A program made the position numbers and the translations under genes. A DNA stretch of 64,000 bases from SAR92 bacterium MED-G29 (GTDB lineage Bacteria > Pseudomonadota > Gammaproteobacteria > Pseudomonadales > Porticoccaceae), in assembly GCA_002457245.1 (NCBI GenBank), contig NTJY01000002.1, positions 1-64,000 on the forward strand, written 5' to 3'. Each line of letters starts with the position of its first letter. The stretch's first letter is position 1. This document shows, piece by piece, positions 1 to 9,864 of the stretch. Below the pieces are notes generated by a model. That model was given only the letters and a program-made list of their open reading frames with translations. It had not been told where the DNA came from and made no database searches.

Positions 1-666
1 TATCTGATTGCTCTTCCCGCTATGTCTACGACGGTCTGGACTGATACGGGTGTTGAACCCTCCTCTGCATTGCAGGGTTGGCAGGGAGCTTGGACTATTT
101 TCTATTGGGCCTGGTGGATTGCATTTGCACCCTTTGTTGGACTGTTCTTAGCTCGAGTATCCCGTGGAAGGACCATGCGCGAGTATGTGATCGGAGCTAT
201 GATTATCCCTTCCTTAATTTGCTTAGTCTGGTTTACTTTTATTGGTGCCACGGCTATCGATTTAGAATTATCAGGAGTGGCGCAGGGGGCGATTGTTAAT
301 GCGGATATATCAGCCCAGTTATTTAAGACCATAAACTTAATTTTGTCTCCTGAACTTGCAGTTGCACTATCTGTTATAATTGTGGTGTTACTACTCACAT
401 TCTTAGTAACTTCGGCTGATTCGGGAATTCTGATTATTAATACTCTTGCTTCGGGCGGAGATCAGAGTCAAAAACAAACCAAGCATGTCGTTATTTGGGG
501 AGTTCTATTTTCTGTCTTGATTGGCGTGTTACTTGCCGCAGGGGGAATGGATGCATTGAGATCAGTCATGATAATCGGTGCTTTACCGTTCTCTTTGGTT
601 ATGGCCCTTATGGCTATATCGTTAGTAAAAACTTTAGTGGGTGAAGAACAAGTTTCGAATAAATAA
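1..666 (+). CDS. BCCT-family betaine/carnitine/choline transporter, C-terminal part (5' end outside window)
   Basis: The reading frame is open from base 1 (YLIALPA before the first internal Met at base 22), so this is the C-terminal part of a gene that begins upstream. The segment WTIFYWAWWIAFAPFVGLF followed by ARVSRGRT is the conserved tryptophan-rich helix and following loop of BCCT secondary transporters, which take up quaternary ammonium compounds such as glycine betaine, carnitine, choline or DMSP with Na+ or H+. About five further hydrophobic helices follow, including the family-typical LLTFLVTSADSG. The substrate cannot be read from this fragment. The thiolase 35 bp downstream on the same strand may be co-transcribed, which would be compatible with catabolism of a carnitine- or DMSP-like solute, but that is inference. 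Confidence 0.9.
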   Translation, partial: YLIALPAMSTTVWTDTGVEPSSALQGWQGAWTIFYWAWWIAFAPFVGLFLARVSRGRTMREYVIGAMIIPSLICLVWFTFIGATAIDLELSGVAQGAIVNADISAQLFKTINLILSPELAVALSVIIVVLLLTFLVTSADSGILIINTLASGGDQSQKQTKHVVIWGVLFSVLIGVLLAAGGMDALRSVMIIGALPFSLVMALMAISLVKTLVGEEQVSNK

Positions 667-701
667 AACCTTAATTAATATCCCATTCAAAGGAGGGAAT
701 A

Positions 702-1883
702 ATGAGAGAAGCAGTTATTGTATCAACAGCGCGTACCGCATTAACCAAGGCGGCTCGTGGCGCTTTTAATAACACCCACGGCGTTAAATTAGCAGCTCAC
801 TCTATTGAGCATGCCATGGCACGTGCCAATATTGATCCTTCAGAGGTTGATGATGTCATTCTTGGTAATGCGTCCCATGCGGGTACGACGGGAATGAATA
901 TTGGAAGAAACGCGGCGATTGCAGCGGGTTGTCCAGTGACCACTTCGGGTACTACTGTTAATCGCTTCTGTTCGTCGGGACTTCAAACTTTGGCAATGGG
1001 CGCGGGACGGATTATTGCTGAAGGTGTAGATATCATGGTAACAGGTGGCGTTGAGAGTATTTCGCTTCCAGGTACAAGTGATCCCTCGGAGTCTGTAGAG
1101 CCAGAGCTTTATAGCAGGTATCCAGGTCTTTGGTACCCAATGATCAAGACGGCTGATATTGTTTCGAGTCGCTACAATGTTTCTCGAGAGGCACAAGATG
1201 AGTACTCTCTGATTAGTCAGCAGAGAACGGCTGCAGGTCAGGAGGCGGGTAAATTTGATGATGAAATTGTGCCTATGAATACTGTTATGAAAGTAAAAAA
1301 TAAAGAGACAGGTGAAATAACAGAGCATGATGCAGTTGCGGATCGAGATGACTGTAACCGTCCATCTACCACAATTGAGGGATTGGCAGGTCTTGCTCCA
1401 ATTATGGGAGAGGATGCCTTTATCACAGCAGGGAATGCCTCACAGTTGTCCGATGGATCCTCCGCACAGGTGTTGATGGAGAAATCAGAGGCAGAGCGTC
1501 GTGGTTTGGATATATTAGGGACATTCCGAGGCTTTGCTGTTGGTGGTTGTGAGCCTGATGAAATGGGTATTGGTCCAGTGGTTGCAGTGCCTAAACTACT
1601 TAAAGCCACAGGTTTAACTATGGATGATATTGATCTCTGGGAACTCAATGAGGCGTTTGCCTGCCAAGTAATCTACAGTCGCGATGTACTTGGTATCCCA
1701 ATGGATAAATTAAATGTTAATGGTGGCTCTATTTCTATCGGGCACCCGTTTGGAATGACTGGCTCAAGAATGGCGGGTCATCTGCTGATTGAAGGTCGCC
1801 GCAGGAATGCAAGATATGGCGTGGTTACCATGTGTATTGGTGGTGGTATGGGAGCAGCTGGATTGTTTGAGATAAACTCTTAA
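702..1883 (+). CDS. Acetyl-CoA C-acyltransferase (thiolase), FadA-like
   Basis: This is a 393-residue biosynthetic/degradative thiolase that cleaves 3-ketoacyl-CoA or condenses two acyl-CoA molecules in the cytoplasm. The nucleophilic Cys90 lies in NRFCSSG, the catalytic His is in GHPFGMTGSR (about residue 348), the second Cys is in CIGGGMGAAG (about 378), and NEAFA is present, so the active site is complete. Length is standard for the family. A strong ribosome-binding site, AAAGGAGGG, lies just before the ATG. It follows the BCCT transporter gene by 35 bp and converges on ilvC across a shared terminator. Whether it serves fatty-acid oxidation or another CoA pathway is not visible. A second, different thiolase lies at 44005-45183. 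Confidence 0.93.
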   Translation: MREAVIVSTARTALTKAARGAFNNTHGVKLAAHSIEHAMARANIDPSEVDDVILGNASHAGTTGMNIGRNAAIAAGCPVTTSGTTVNRFCSSGLQTLAMGAGRIIAEGVDIMVTGGVESISLPGTSDPSESVEPELYSRYPGLWYPMIKTADIVSSRYNVSREAQDEYSLISQQRTAAGQEAGKFDDEIVPMNTVMKVKNKETGEITEHDAVADRDDCNRPSTTIEGLAGLAPIMGEDAFITAGNASQLSDGSSAQVLMEKSEAERRGLDILGTFRGFAVGGCEPDEMGIGPVVAVPKLLKATGLTMDDIDLWELNEAFACQVIYSRDVLGIPMDKLNVNGGSISIGHPFGMTGSRMAGHLLIEGRRRNARYGVVTMCIGGGMGAAGLFEINS

Positions 1884-1919
1884 TCCTGAGTAACCCTAAT
1901 TTCACCTAGATTTTACTTG

Positions 1920-1957
1920 AAAAGCCCGATTACACTAAAAAGGTAATCGGGCTTTTT
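1920..1957. terminator. Bidirectional rho-independent terminator between thiolase and ilvC
   Basis: A perfect 13-bp stem (1921-1933 with 1943-1955) around a 9-nt loop is flanked by an A-run on the left and a T-run on the right. It therefore terminates in both directions and serves the two convergent genes. Confidence 0.92.
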
Positions 1958-1960
1958 AGT

Positions 1961-3448
1961 TTATGCGTTGCTTGACTCAGCAATACTCTTCATGTCGGTC
2001 ATGTAGCCGCGCAGTTTGTGACCAATAATTTCGACATCATGATCTCGAATCGCATCATTCACTTGGATCAATCGAATATTATCCACAGCATTGGACGGAT
2101 CGCTCAAACCTTCTCCAAGATCTTCCAGCGTTAATGAGTTGGCATGATCTTGCAACAACGGTACGGCGGCGTGTGTGAATAAATAGTTACCGTATTCAGC
2201 TGTGTCGGAGATCACAACATTCATCTCATAGAGTTTATTGCGAGCAATACAGTTAGCGATTAGTGGCGTTTCGTGCAAAGACTCGTAGTAGGCAGACTCC
2301 TCAATAATACCTGAGGCAACCATGGTATCAAAGGCGAGCTCAACACCTGCTTTGATCATGGCGACTAGATAAATACCTTTATCGTAGTAATCTTGCTCTG
2401 TTATCTCAGTATCGCAGTCTGAGGCTTTTTCAAAACTAGTTTCTGCGGTTTGGGCACGCCACTTTAAAAGGTTGGCATCATCGTTATCCCAATCAATCAT
2501 CATAGTGCGAGAGAACTCGCCTTCAATAATGTCGTCCATGTGCTTTTGAAATAATGGCGCTAGGATTACCTTTAGCTCTTCAGCCATATCGAATGCTCTG
2601 ATTTTGGCGGGGTTGTTCAAACGGTCCATCATATTTGTAATGCCACCGTGCTTGAGTCCCTCGGTGACTGTCTCCCAGCCATACTGAATCAACTTGCGCG
2701 CATAAGCTGCATCAACACCTAGATTGAGTAATTGTTGATGACCCAAGATAGCTCCAGTTTGTAACATCCCACACAGAATAGTTTGCTCGCCCATTAAGTC
2801 AGACTTAACTTCGGCGATAAAAGAGGATTCGAGCACACCGGCTCGATCACCACCAGTCGCTGATGCATAGGCCTTTGCAATGGTGTGGCCATTACCCTGA
2901 GGGTCATTTTCGGGGTGTACAGCAATGAGAGTGGGAACGCCAAAGCCACGCTTATACTCTTCGCGTACTTCAGTGCCGGGACACTTGGGGGCCACCATGA
3001 TTACAGTTAGGTCGTCGCGAATCTGCATACCCTCTTCGACAATATTAAAGCCGTGAGAGTAAGCAAGAGTCGCACCCTGCTTCATTAGGGGCATCACCGC
3101 GGTTACTGCGGCAGTATGTTGCTTGTCAGGGGTTAAATTGAGCACTAAGTCAGCAGTAGGAACAAGTTCTTCGGCTGTGCCAACGGTAAATCCATTTTCA
3201 GATGCCCACTGAAAGGACTGGCGTTTTTCAGCAATGGCTTGCTCGCGCAGGGCGTAAGAAATATTTAGGCCGGAGTCACGCATGTTAAGACCTTGGTTAA
3301 GCCCTTGCGCACCGCAACCAATAATAACGATGTTCCAGCCCTTAATGTACTCGCAACCCCCAGTAAATTCGCTGCGATCCATGAATCGACACTTTCCTAG
3401 TTGATTCAGCTTATTACTAAGGCTGAGAGTATTAAAATAGTTTGCCAT
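1961..3448 (-). CDS. ilvC: Ketol-acid reductoisomerase, class II (long form)
   Basis: It converts 2-acetolactate or 2-aceto-2-hydroxybutyrate to the dihydroxy acid with NADPH and Mg2+, the second common step of isoleucine/valine synthesis. At 495 residues it is the long, knotted class II enzyme of enterobacteria and relatives, not the ~330-residue class I form. The N-terminus (MANYFNTL), the Rossmann motif [17 protein letters not shown] and the block [15 protein letters not shown] read almost like the E. coli protein. GGAG lies 8 nt before the ATG. It is divergent from ilvY, the classical arrangement in which IlvY bound in the shared gap activates ilvC when acetolactate accumulates. Confidence 0.98.
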   Translation of the reverse strand: MANYFNTLSLSNKLNQLGKCRFMDRSEFTGGCEYIKGWNIVIIGCGAQGLNQGLNMRDSGLNISYALREQAIAEKRQSFQWASENGFTVGTAEELVPTADLVLNLTPDKQHTAAVTAVMPLMKQGATLAYSHGFNIVEEGMQIRDDLTVIMVAPKCPGTEVREEYKRGFGVPTLIAVHPENDPQGNGHTIAKAYASATGGDRAGVLESSFIAEVKSDLMGEQTILCGMLQTGAILGHQQLLNLGVDAAYARKLIQYGWETVTEGLKHGGITNMMDRLNNPAKIRAFDMAEELKVILAPLFQKHMDDIIEGEFSRTMMIDWDNDDANLLKWRAQTAETSFEKASDCDTEITEQDYYDKGIYLVAMIKAGVELAFDTMVASGIIEESAYYESLHETPLIANCIARNKLYEMNVVISDTAEYGNYLFTHAAVPLLQDHANSLTLEDLGEGLSDPSNAVDNIRLIQVNDAIRDHDVEIIGHKLRGYMTDMKSIAESSNA

Positions 3449-3575
3449 TATTGCGCTCCAATTACCGCTGTGCGGATAGTTTTAAATTAGGTGCCATCGG
3501 TTTATTTATCGAATAGGAAGAGCAGTGTACCTAAATATAATTATTGCCGAAAACGATATGTATTCAATATAACGT

Positions 3576-3590
3576 TGCATATTTTGCAAT
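3576..3590. promoter_or_regulatory. Candidate IlvY operator in the ilvC-ilvY gap
   Basis: The sequence TTGCATATTTTGCAA is a perfect inverted repeat (TTGCA-N5-TGCAA). It fits the T-N11-A form bound by LysR-type regulators and lies 28 bp upstream of the ilvY start codon, in the 170-bp gap shared by the divergent ilvC and ilvY. Assignment to IlvY is inferred from position and family. Confidence 0.6.
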
Positions 3591-3618
3591 AATGATGAGT
3601 ATTCTGTAGCATTTGGCC

Positions 3619-4500
3619 ATGGATATCCGATCATTGACTCTTTTCCAGCATCTCGCCAACACCTTGCACTTTGGCAAGACCGCTGCTGCCTGTCATGTTA
3701 GCGCTTCAACATTAAGTCGTTCGATTCAGCGAATTGAAGAGCAATTAGGTAGCCAACTATTAATACGTGACAATCGTTCTGTGATTCTTACGCCAGAGGG
3801 TAAAAAATTATTAGCTTATGCAGACCACCAAATCGAGCAGTACAAGTCACTTAAATCATCGCTTAATGCATCCCAACAAGAGTTATCGGGATCGTTAAAT
3901 ATATATTGCTCGGTAACTGCATCCTACGCCTATTTGCCTCCGCTTCTCGAAAATTTCAGACGAGCCCATCCGAAGGTAGAGATAAATTTAGACACAGGTG
4001 ATGCTGCTGATGGTATAGATCAAATAAAGAGACAAAAAGTCGATCTAGCTATTGCGGCTAGACCAGATGAATTGTCATCAAGTATTTATTTTCAGACTAT
4101 TGCTCAAGTTCCATTATCAATTATTACTCCAACGATAGACTGTCAGGTTAAGAAGTCACTTTTGTCAGATGCAGTAGACTGGAAAAGCTTACCCATCATT
4201 CTTCCCGAGCATGGAGTTGCGAGGAAACGTTTTGAAATATGGTTTCGACAGATGCACTCAGGGAGGCCAAATGTCTATGCGCAAGTGTCAGGTCAGGAAG
4301 CTTTGGTAAGTATGGTTGCGTTAGGCTTTGGAGTTGGTTTATCACCAAATGTGGTGGCGGATAATAGTCCGGTAAAAGATCTCATTGATTTTCTACCAAA
4401 TACAAAAATACCACCCTTTGATTTGGGTCTATGTTGCTTCAAGCGGAATTTAAAAGACCCGTTAGTAGCGGGATTTCTTTCGACAATTCCTACGTCCTGA
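3619..4500 (+). CDS. ilvY: LysR-type regulator IlvY, activator of ilvC
   Basis: This LysR-family protein of 293 residues has an N-terminal winged helix-turn-helix (about residues 3-60, with HVSASTLSRSIQRIEEQLG) and a periplasmic-binding-like effector domain. It resembles E. coli IlvY throughout, for example FGKTAAACHVS, CSVTASY near residue 95, LDTGDAADGID and EALVSMVALGFGVGL. The ATG at 3619 is preferred over an upstream TTG because MDIRSLTLFQHLA matches the family N-terminus. Divergence from ilvC supports the assignment. Known IlvY proteins sense acetolactate/acetohydroxybutyrate and repress their own gene. Confidence 0.93.
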   Translation: MDIRSLTLFQHLANTLHFGKTAAACHVSASTLSRSIQRIEEQLGSQLLIRDNRSVILTPEGKKLLAYADHQIEQYKSLKSSLNASQQELSGSLNIYCSVTASYAYLPPLLENFRRAHPKVEINLDTGDAADGIDQIKRQKVDLAIAARPDELSSSIYFQTIAQVPLSIITPTIDCQVKKSLLSDAVDWKSLPIILPEHGVARKRFEIWFRQMHSGRPNVYAQVSGQEALVSMVALGFGVGLSPNVVADNSPVKDLIDFLPNTKIPPFDLGLCCFKRNLKDPLVAGFLSTIPTS

Positions 4501-4503
4501 CAT

Positions 4504-5427
4504 CTAAGTTTTATTCTTCATAGTGGCAGTCACTACTGATCCGGAGACCACACAGGCAGCACCGATTATAGTGACTAATCCAATGGGTTCTGCAACGACA
4601 CCAGCGAAAGGAACTGACTGCACAAAAAATACAGTTATTAGTGGGGTCATCGCAATAACCGCACTAACTCTTGAGGCCTCTGTATGCATCAATGCCTCTG
4701 AAAAGCATCCATAGGCGATAAGAGTGTTCAATCCACAAAAAATTACCAAGGTCCACTGCAACAAAGTAAGATCAGCCAGTAGAGCAAAATTGGAGAAGGG
4801 GAGAAAGGCAAGTGCGCCAATCCAGTAAAAGACTAGCATTGTTTCTTCAGCATTAAATTCCTTAATCAACAATTTCTGAATAACAGCATAACCTACCCAT
4901 GTTATAGCTGCTGATGCCAGCATGAGCAAGCCGATACCATAGTCGTTAAGGTGTGTGAAAATATCATCAAAACGTGGACTAAAAAACATTAGTAATCCAC
5001 TCACAAAGGTAGCAAACCCTATCCATTGGACGGGCGAGAAACGCTCTTTGAAGATCCATACCCCAGATAAAAGGAGTAAGACAGGAGCTAATTGCATCAT
5101 TACCTGAGCAGCTTCCGCTGTGGTTCTTTCTAACCCAAAAATATAGAGTGCATAGTTAGCGGTCAGTAGGATTCCCGCACATAAAAGCTGTAAAAACAAG
5201 TTAGGAGAGCTAAATTTGTGCTTGTTTACCAGTTTATTTCGAGCGATTAGATAGGGCGTGATGATAACAGCAGCGATAGCGAATCTAAAAAAAGTTGTAG
5301 TCACAGGGTCCAGAGTTTGCATGATGCTCTTTAAGGCGATAGGCAAGACACCCCACATTATTGCGGTCGTTGCTGCGAGCAGTAAACCTAACTTCCATCG
5401 TCCAGATATGAAAACTACTGATGTCAA
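4504..5427 (-). CDS. EamA/DMT-superfamily permease
   Basis: This 307-residue integral membrane protein has about ten hydrophobic helices arranged as two EamA repeats (roughly residues 13-150 and 160-300), the pattern of drug/metabolite transporters of the RhaT/YdcZ type. Substrate is unknown; relatives export amino acids or take up diverse metabolites. The only plausible start before the first helix is a TTG at 5427, 8 bp after the ychF stop, so it may be the last gene of the rplY-pth-ychF transcript. It ends 3 bp from the convergent ilvY. Confidence 0.85.
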   Translation of the reverse strand: MTSVVFISGRWKLGLLLAATTAIMWGVLPIALKSIMQTLDPVTTTFFRFAIAAVIITPYLIARNKLVNKHKFSSPNLFLQLLCAGILLTANYALYIFGLERTTAEAAQVMMQLAPVLLLLSGVWIFKERFSPVQWIGFATFVSGLLMFFSPRFDDIFTHLNDYGIGLLMLASAAITWVGYAVIQKLLIKEFNAEETMLVFYWIGALAFLPFSNFALLADLTLLQWTLVIFCGLNTLIAYGCFSEALMHTEASRVSAVIAMTPLITVFFVQSVPFAGVVAEPIGLVTIIGAACVVSGSVVTATMKNKT

Positions 5428-5435
5428 TTTATGAG

Positions 5436-6527
5436 CTACACATTGAAGCGGAAATGGATAACATCGCCATCCCTAACTAAGTAATCTTTACCCTCTAGTC
5501 TCCATTTCCCTGCATCTTTAGCGCCCTGCTCGCCTCGACCAGCAATATAGTCCTCATACCCCACTATCTCAGCTCGGATGAAACCTTTTTCAAAATCGGT
5601 GTGTATTTTACCGGCTGCATTTGGCGCCGTTGCTCCCACGGGAATAGTCCAAGCCCTGACCTCCTTTGGACCTGCAGTGAAATATGTTTGAAGTCCAAGT
5701 AAGTTATATCCAGCTCTAATAACTCGATTTAAACCCGGTTCCTTCATTCCTAGTTCCTGAAGGAATTCATCTCTCTCATCATCTTCAAGTTCGCCAATTT
5801 CAGCCTCTAATTTATTGCAAATAGCGACTACGACTGATCCTTCGACTTCAGCAATTTTAGTGACAGCATCAAGATATAAGTTATCTGTGAAGCCATCTTC
5901 ATCGACATTTGCTATATACATTGTAGGTTTCAGTGTGAGTAGGCTCAGAGGCTTTAGAGTCTTTAACTCATCTTTAGTTAGAGCAAAGGAGCGCAGAGGA
6001 TTGGCTTCATTAAGGTGAGGAAGAATCTTTTCAGCTACTGCTAATAGGGCGATGGCATCGCCATCTTTTCCTTTCGCAGCTTTTGAGGCTCGCAAAATTG
6101 CTTTTTCAACACTATCTAAGTCCGCCAAAGCTAATTCAGTGTTTATAACATCAATATCATCAGATGGATTTATTTTGCCTTCTACGTGAATAACATTGTC
6201 ATCATCAAAGCATCGGACCACATGAGCAATAGCATCGGTCTCACGTATATTAGAGAGAAACTGATTACCCAATCCCTCTCCCTTAGATGCTCCAGCGACT
6301 AAACCTGCGATGTCCACAAATTCCATACTTGTTGGGATGACACGTTCTGGATTGACTATTGCTGATATCTTATCTTGCCTTGGATCAGGAATAGGAACCA
6401 CACCTGTATTAGGTTCAATTGTGCAAAAAGGAAAGTTTTCTGCGCTTATGCCAGCTTTGGTAAGCGCGTTAAATAAAGTTGATTTACCGACATTTGGAAG
6501 ACCAACAATACCGCAATTAAAACCCAT
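5436..6527 (-). CDS. ychF: Redox-regulated/ribosome-associated ATPase YchF
   Basis: This universally conserved Obg-family P-loop protein of 363 residues hydrolyses ATP rather than GTP and associates with ribosomes. The P-loop GLPNVGKST is at residues 8-16, the switch region is [15 protein letters not shown] replaces the usual NKxD specificity motif (the reason for ATP preference in the family), and a C-terminal TGS domain ends in DVIHFRFNV. Length is normal. It follows pth by 50 bp, the same pairing as in E. coli. Confidence 0.97.
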   Translation of the reverse strand: MGFNCGIVGLPNVGKSTLFNALTKAGISAENFPFCTIEPNTGVVPIPDPRQDKISAIVNPERVIPTSMEFVDIAGLVAGASKGEGLGNQFLSNIRETDAIAHVVRCFDDDNVIHVEGKINPSDDIDVINTELALADLDSVEKAILRASKAAKGKDGDAIALLAVAEKILPHLNEANPLRSFALTKDELKTLKPLSLLTLKPTMYIANVDEDGFTDNLYLDAVTKIAEVEGSVVVAICNKLEAEIGELEDDERDEFLQELGMKEPGLNRVIRAGYNLLGLQTYFTAGPKEVRAWTIPVGATAPNAAGKIHTDFEKGFIRAEIVGYEDYIAGRGEQGAKDAGKWRLEGKDYLVRDGDVIHFRFNV

Positions 6528-6577
6528 AATGAAATCCTTGTAACTCTTTCCAATAATTGAGATATCCCAAATATGTA

Positions 6578-7156
6578 TTAGTCAGTGCTATGTAACTTAG
6601 TCATAGCTCTTTCCCACTGACCTGATAACGCCAGGGGAAGAGCACGCATAGAGTCGTCAATACTGATATTAATTAATTCTTGTTCGCTTGGCGTTGCTTT
6701 TTTTAAAACATAGTCAACGACTTGTCCAGCATTTCCCGGATGTCCAATACCAATTCTTAGTCTTGCGAAGTCACGATTGTTTCCAAGGCACTTAATCGTG
6801 TCTCGAAGACCATTATGGCCACCATGACCGCCACCCTTTTTAAAGCGCGCAACACCGGGGTTCAGATCTAATTCATCATGAACTACTAAAATACATTCGA
6901 TCGGAATTTGATAAAAACCCGCTAGAGCCCCAATGGACTTTCCACTGAGATTCATAAAGGTGCTTGGAATAAGGAGCCTTATGGATTTGCCATCAAGAGA
7001 AATGTTAGTAGTATCACCAAAAAACTTGGTTTCGTGCTTAAACTTAGCGCTATGAGAGTTAGCTAAGTTCAGGACCAACTCAGCCCCAACATTATGTCGT
7101 GTCCGCTCGTATGCCGGGCCGGGGTTTCCCAGCCCTACAATCAACTCTACAGGCAT
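6578..7156 (-). CDS. pth: Peptidyl-tRNA hydrolase
   Basis: It releases peptides from prematurely dropped peptidyl-tRNAs so that tRNAs can be recycled. The N-terminal signature [18 protein letters not shown] contains the catalytic His, and [11 protein letters not shown] contains the conserved Asp. About 192 residues is standard. The ATG at 7156 gives the usual [10 protein letters not shown] start; an in-frame GTG two codons earlier is possible. It lies between rplY and ychF, the conserved gammaproteobacterial order. Confidence 0.96.
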   Translation of the reverse strand: MPVELIVGLGNPGPAYERTRHNVGAELVLNLANSHSAKFKHETKFFGDTTNISLDGKSIRLLIPSTFMNLSGKSIGALAGFYQIPIECILVVHDELDLNPGVARFKKGGGHGGHNGLRDTIKCLGNNRDFARLRIGIGHPGNAGQVVDYVLKKATPSEQELINISIDDSMRALPLALSGQWERAMTKLHSTD

Positions 7157-7192
7157 ATCCACTATCAGAGTCTCTCAGAGCAAGGCTGAAGA

Positions 7193-7879
7193 TTACTCTT
7201 CGCTTGCTCCCTCATTTGAATCGCCTTCGGAGTTATCTGAAGTTTCTGCATCATCTGCAGCATCCAGAGACCCAGTATCTTCTTCAACTTCAACAGCCTT
7301 AGGCTTATTAATTGTTGCGACCGACAGATCATGATCAGCCCCCAGATTAAGAGCTACACTCTCCACACCTTCTGGCAATACAATATCGGAAATATGAACA
7401 ATATCTCCTAGGTCAACCTCAGCCATATCAACTTCGATAAATTCTGGAAGATTCTTTGGAAGACATTGAATCTCGATGTCAGTCATGGTGTGAGCCACTA
7501 TGCCACCACCAAGCTTAACACCCGGGCAGGTATCTTCATTGATAAAGTGAAGTGGTACCTTAGTTTGAAGAACTGTTGTCTTGCTAACGCGGAAGAAGTC
7601 CATATGTAAAACAATCTTTTTAGCAGGATGCCTTTGAATATCTTTAATGATCACATCTTCTGAAGCACCCTCAATATCCAAAGAGATGATACTTGAGAAA
7701 AATGCTTCGTTCTCGAGAGCTTTAACAACATCTTTGTGTGTTAGCGCTATTTTTGCGGGATTTTTCTTACCACCATAAACTATGGCGGGGACTTCGCCAG
7801 CCAGACGACGCAGGCGGCGGCTCGCACCTTTCCCTGTGTCCTCGCGACCTTTCGCTTGTAATATAAAATCAGTAGACAT
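7193..7879 (-). CDS. rplY: Large ribosomal subunit protein bL25, long (CTC) form
   Basis: This 5S rRNA-binding ribosomal protein has 228 residues: an N-terminal L25 domain (about 1-95, with GKGASRRLRRLAG and VPAIVYGG) and a C-terminal CTC/TL5 beta domain (about 100-190). It ends in a strongly acidic tail rich in Glu, Asp and Ser. The ATG at 7879 is chosen because GGAG lies six bases upstream; a TTG four codons earlier has no such site. The long form is normal outside enterobacteria. It sits between prs and pth. Confidence 0.96.
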   Translation of the reverse strand: MSTDFILQAKGREDTGKGASRRLRRLAGEVPAIVYGGKKNPAKIALTHKDVVKALENEAFFSSIISLDIEGASEDVIIKDIQRHPAKKIVLHMDFFRVSKTTVLQTKVPLHFINEDTCPGVKLGGGIVAHTMTDIEIQCLPKNLPEFIEVDMAEVDLGDIVHISDIVLPEGVESVALNLGADHDLSVATINKPKAVEVEEDTGSLDAADDAETSDNSEGDSNEGASEE

Positions 7880-7970
7880 AGTAGTCTCCAAAGTAGAGCT
7901 ATTTTAGACCGCGACCAGACCTAAAATAGGGTTTATATGCCTCTTAAAGAGGCGCTTTAATCAAGCCTTG

Positions 7971-8909
7971 TCATAGAAACATGGCACTGATAGATTCTTT
8001 ATTGCTTATTCGACGAATAGATTCTGCAAGAAGAGGTCCGAGAGGAAGAGCGTGAATTTTGCCGCACTCCTTAGCATCATCCTTTAAAGGGATGCTATTA
8101 GTTACCACTAACTCTAGCTCTGAATTTTTTATATTTTCGATTGCTGCTCCAGAAAGTACAGGATGCGTAGCATAAGCAACAATTTTAGAGGCTCCTTTTT
8201 CTTTCAATGCCAGAGCTGCTTTACACAATGTTCCAGCTGTATCAACCATATCATCGACGAGAATACAGGTTCTATTTTCAACTTCACCAATTAAATTCAT
8301 CACCTCGCTTTCATTAGCGGAGGGACGGCGCTTATCGATAATTGCTAGCTCACAGCCTAACTGCTTGGCAACTGCGCGCGCTCGAACGACACCACCTATA
8401 TCGGGTGATACAACAACTAAATTAGGATAATTTCTTCGTTCAATATGATCTAGAAGAACTGGGGCGCCATAGACGTTGTCTACAGTGCAGTTAAAGAAAC
8501 CTTGAATCTGCTCCGCATGCAGGTCAACGGTTAAAACATGATCCACGCCAGCATTGGACAACATATCCGCAACGACTTTTGCACTTATAGGGACCCGAAC
8601 CGACCGAACCCTCCTGTCTTGTCGTGCATACCCAAAATACGGAACTACCGCTGTTATTCTTCCAGCAGATGCGCGACGCAAGGCATCTACCATCAGAACC
8701 AGTTCCATCAAATTCCTGTTTGTTGGAGAGCACACGGGTTGGACAACGAACACGTCATGTCCTCGGACGTTTTCGCGGATCTCGATATTAATTTCCCCAT
8801 CAGAAAATAAACCAACATGTGCATTGCTGGGCGAAACGCCTAGCGATTTGGCAACTTCGTTTGCTAATTCCGGATTTGCATTTCCGGAGAAGATCATTAG
8901 TCTAGCCAC
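7971..8909 (-). CDS. prs: Ribose-phosphate pyrophosphokinase (PRPP synthetase)
   Basis: It makes 5-phosphoribosyl-1-pyrophosphate from ribose 5-phosphate and ATP, feeding purine, pyrimidine, histidine, tryptophan and NAD synthesis. The 312-residue sequence is a class I enzyme with [12 protein letters not shown], the catalytic-loop region, and the PRPP-binding loop [13 protein letters not shown]. It ends in [11 protein letters not shown] as in Pseudomonas. Translation begins at GTG, with [16 protein letters not shown] matching the family start. The tRNA-Gln gene lies immediately upstream and is probably processed from the same transcript. Confidence 0.98.
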   Translation of the reverse strand: MARLMIFSGNANPELANEVAKSLGVSPSNAHVGLFSDGEINIEIRENVRGHDVFVVQPVCSPTNRNLMELVLMVDALRRASAGRITAVVPYFGYARQDRRVRSVRVPISAKVVADMLSNAGVDHVLTVDLHAEQIQGFFNCTVDNVYGAPVLLDHIERRNYPNLVVVSPDIGGVVRARAVAKQLGCELAIIDKRRPSANESEVMNLIGEVENRTCILVDDMVDTAGTLCKAALALKEKGASKIVAYATHPVLSGAAIENIKNSELELVVTNSIPLKDDAKECGKIHALPLGPLLAESIRRISNKESISAMFL

Positions 8910-8942
8910 GTCAGGTTTCCCATTGTTCGTGATAGTTGAAAA

Positions 8943-9018
8943 TGGCTGGGGCGGGAGGAGTCGAACCTCCGAATGACGGGATCAAAACCCGTTGCCTTAA
9001 CCACTTGGCGACGCCCCA
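8943..9018 (-). tRNA. tRNA-Gln (anticodon TTG)
   Basis: The reverse complement folds as a complete cloverleaf of 76 nt. It has acceptor stem TGGGGCG paired with CGCCCCA, D-loop AGTGGTTAAGG, anticodon stem-loop CGGGTTTTGATCCCG with anticodon TTG, T-arm GGAGGTTCGACTCC, and an encoded CCA end. Its position between ispE and prs is conserved in Pseudomonas. Its first 22 nt overlap the end of the ispE reading frame. Confidence 0.97.
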
Positions 9019-9857
9019 TTAAAATAGTCTTTTACTTGCTGTTGAACCGAAGATCTATTAATACCTTTGGCAACAAAACCCTTCCATTTCTTCGGAACCT
9101 CAACTAATACTCTACGAGCTTCTTCCTGATTGTCAAACTTACAAAAAACGCTTGACCCCGTTCCAGTTAACAATGGTTCAGCGAAGTTTGCAGCCCAATC
9201 TAGAACATCTCTCACTTCAGGGTACTCATTTATTACCACCTTTTGGCAGTCATTTCGACACTGACCACTAGGAAGGGCGCGTATTTTGATCGGTGAAGAG
9301 TTCCTTGTCAATTGAGGATGTGAAAAAATTTCTTGTGTCGATATTGAGCAACTAGGTGTAATTACTAAAAACCATTTTTTGGGCATACTAAGTGGGCTTA
9401 GAATTTCTCCGGTAGATTCTGCAAAGGAGGTATTCCCTTTTATAAATACTGGGATATCAGCGCCTAATGTTTGACCTAAATCTGATAATTTATTTAGTGA
9501 GAGACCACAGTTCCAAAGGCTATTTAGGACGAGTAATGTGGTGGCTGAATTGCTACTACCGCCACCTAGACCAGCGCCCATTGGGATGACCTTATTCACA
9601 TGGATGTTGCAGCCTTTAATAATGCCAGTTTCTCGACGTAATAATTCTGCAGCCTTTATGATTAGGTTCTCATTCCTAGGAATATCATTGTAATTGGAAA
9701 TCAGGGTAATTAGCTTATCGGCTCTCTCTGAGAATGAAAGAGTATCTCCGAAGTCTAGAAGTTGAAAAATAGTTTCCAGATTGTGGTAGCCGTCTGATCG
9801 TTGTCCGATAATATGAAGAAAGAGATTAATTTTTGCTGGAGATATGAGAGACAGCAT
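8997..9857 (-). CDS. ispE: 4-diphosphocytidyl-2-C-methyl-D-erythritol kinase
   Basis: This GHMP kinase phosphorylates CDP-methylerythritol in the non-mevalonate isoprenoid pathway. The N-terminal SPAKINLFLHI contains the conserved Lys, the ATP-binding motif is PMGAGLGGGSSNSATTL (about residues 91-107), and a C-terminal TGTGSSVF block is present. Length 286 is standard. Its last codons and the TAA stop lie inside the adjacent tRNA-Gln gene, so processing of the tRNA would cut the ispE message before its stop codon. It follows lolB by 7 bp. Confidence 0.96.
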   Translation of the reverse strand: MLSLISPAKINLFLHIIGQRSDGYHNLETIFQLLDFGDTLSFSERADKLITLISNYNDIPRNENLIIKAAELLRRETGIIKGCNIHVNKVIPMGAGLGGGSSNSATTLLVLNSLWNCGLSLNKLSDLGQTLGADIPVFIKGNTSFAESTGEILSPLSMPKKWFLVITPSCSISTQEIFSHPQLTRNSSPIKIRALPSGQCRNDCQKVVINEYPEVRDVLDWAANFAEPLLTGTGSSVFCKFDNQEEARRVLVEVPKKWKGFVAKGINRSSVQQQVKDYFNGASPSG

Positions 9858-9864
9858 TATTTAT

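Noticed and set aside
840..1328. 162-codon open frame antisense to the thiolase gene
   Set aside because: It mirrors a strong conserved gene, has low-complexity composition without domain features and no ribosome-binding site.
8538..8976. Open frames on the plus strand opposite prs
   Set aside because: They are antisense to a highly conserved enzyme and partly cover the tRNA; no protein-like features.
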